IMG/VR virus record: IMGVR_UViG_3300030202_000190
Location: 1-23,502 of that record
Direction: 5' to 3' (one strand)
Length of the DNA stretch: 23,502 nt
DNA from: a virus
Below, piece after piece: positions 23,026 through 23,502 of the stretch (within the stretch, counting starts at the first letter, position 1; each line of letters starts with the position of its first letter). The position numbers were made by a program, and so were the translations under genes. Below the pieces are notes generated by a model that worked only from the letters and a program-made list of their open reading frames with translations, was not told the origin of the DNA and did no database searches.

Positions 23026-23440
23026 ATATTTCGTTAGTTAATAATTCTTCTGCCTGGCCGTAATGTTCTAAACCGATAACCTGGTGTGCCATCTTTGCAG
23101 GCAGGTTCAATAACTTAGCTCTTACGTTTGCAACAAACTCTGTCCAGGCAGATCTCACTTCGTCTGCTCGTATCAGTGTGTTACTTAAAACCTGTACTTC
23201 CATTTCTGCTTTGTCAGCTTGTGCAGAAGTAAGACGTGACTTATGTTCAGTGATTGTGCCGTTATCAGTGTCGCGCGTTAGTCGTGCTTTATTGCGTAAG
23301 TAATTTATGTACGCAAGTCTGCATTGATCTATGTCCATTTGTTTACCTGGCGTGTGCGGAAGTATGTTTTGTCCTTTCAACTTACTTACCCAATCAGGCG
23401 TAATGTCCAGGTGCTTTGCTATTTCTACGTTTGTTGCCAT
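22919..23440 (-). CDS. terS: Terminase small subunit (Nu1-like)
   Basis: 173 residues; the DNA-recognition partner of the large subunit. An N-terminal helix-turn-helix (NVEIAKHLDITPDWVSKLKG, about 4-23, with HTPGKQMDIDQCRLAYINYLR after it) would bind cos. A long helical oligomerisation part follows (ADKAEMEVQVLSNTLIRADEVRSAWTEFVANVRAKLLNLPAKMAHQV), then an acidic C-terminal helix. This is the Nu1/DUF1441-like arrangement. No Shine-Dalgarno sequence is visible before the ATG. The end overlaps terL by 107 bases. Confidence 0.85.
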   Translation of the reverse strand: MATNVEIAKHLDITPDWVSKLKGQNILPHTPGKQMDIDQCRLAYINYLRNKARLTRDTDNGTITEHKSRLTSAQADKAEMEVQVLSNTLIRADEVRSAWTEFVANVRAKLLNLPAKMAHQVIGLEHYGQAEELLTNEIYEALNELTEVEYQEPNELGMDRNGKDVPTAKEATG

Positions 23441-23502
23441 GTCAAATCGAACCAGTCAAAAAAGGGCAGTGTCTAAAAAAATATCGCGGCCGTGAAACCT
23501 GT
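23441..23502 (-). other. Upstream of terS, possible cos-side region
   Basis: 62 bases with no gene, cut by the window edge. It holds a GC-rich core (CACGGCCGCGATA on the minus strand) in AT-rich surroundings and a run TTTTTTTAGACACTG. In lambda-like phages cos lies just upstream of terS, so a cohesive-end or binding site is possible. Nothing here proves it, and a copy of the promoter-like element is absent. Confidence 0.3.

Noticed and set aside
23441-23502. Defined cos cohesive end upstream of terS
   Set aside because: The GC-rich core is suggestive, but no dyad plus flanking binding repeats can be shown in the 62 visible bases.
1-23502. CRISPR arrays, tRNA genes, insertion sequences or integrase/att sites
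   Set aside because: No regularly spaced direct repeats, cloverleaf sequences, transposase or recombinase motifs, or terminal inverted repeats were seen on either strand.

Overview
The window is the late, structural half of a tailed double-stranded DNA phage (or prophage) with a lambda-like long-tail (siphovirus) plan. Every convincing gene is on the minus strand, so the biological order runs from about 23440 down to 1. Genes are packed end to end, mostly with TAATG, TAGTG or ATGA overlaps. A Gram-negative host is implied by a lipobox-bearing CsgG, other Sec-type signal peptides and a GTA-type holin with a T4-type lysozyme. The tail-fibre ends resemble those common in marine phages, so a marine proteobacterial host is my inference. 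No integrase, repressor, tRNA, CRISPR array or replication gene is visible.

Layout in transcription order: terminase small and large subunits (23440-21154); a TTG-started protein with a gpW-like C-terminus (21094-20504); lambda-type portal (20503-19019); a small membrane protein (19026-18892); an 832-residue prohead protease-major capsid fusion with two strong in-frame internal starts (18899-16401); a UUCG hairpin; a basic-tailed small protein, a gpFII-like connector, a tail terminator candidate, a 45-residue ORF and the tail tube (16351-14870); a gpG/gpGT tail chaperone pair joined by an A-AAA-AAA -1 slippery site (14865-14384); tape measure (14391-12730); two tail-tip proteins, an NlpC/P60-like peptidase and the gpJ-like receptor-binding hub (12733-6695); and a tail fibre split by a one-base frameshift (6630-5268).

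The unusual part is 4911-737. After a small unknown protein comes a translationally coupled run: XhlA-like membrane protein, staphylococcal-type nuclease, coiled-coil membrane protein, CsgF homologue, CsgG homologue, a secreted curlin-repeat protein and a secreted FecR-domain protein. Together these look like a compact phage curli (amyloid) secretion system lying directly upstream of the holin and lysozyme genes (698-1). CsgE is not present in the window. I recall csgG/csgF-like genes being noted in some marine phages, so the pair may not be new. The complete set with its own curlin-like substrate and a FecR-domain protein ending in a curlin-like strand is the most notable system here.

Three intergenic spaces (after terL, after gene J, and before the holin) carry the same 25-base element, TTGAC-N10-TGCAACTTAC, in the same orientation. 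It probably is a phage promoter or another transcription or processing signal that divides the late genes into head/tail, fibre-plus-curli and lysis units.
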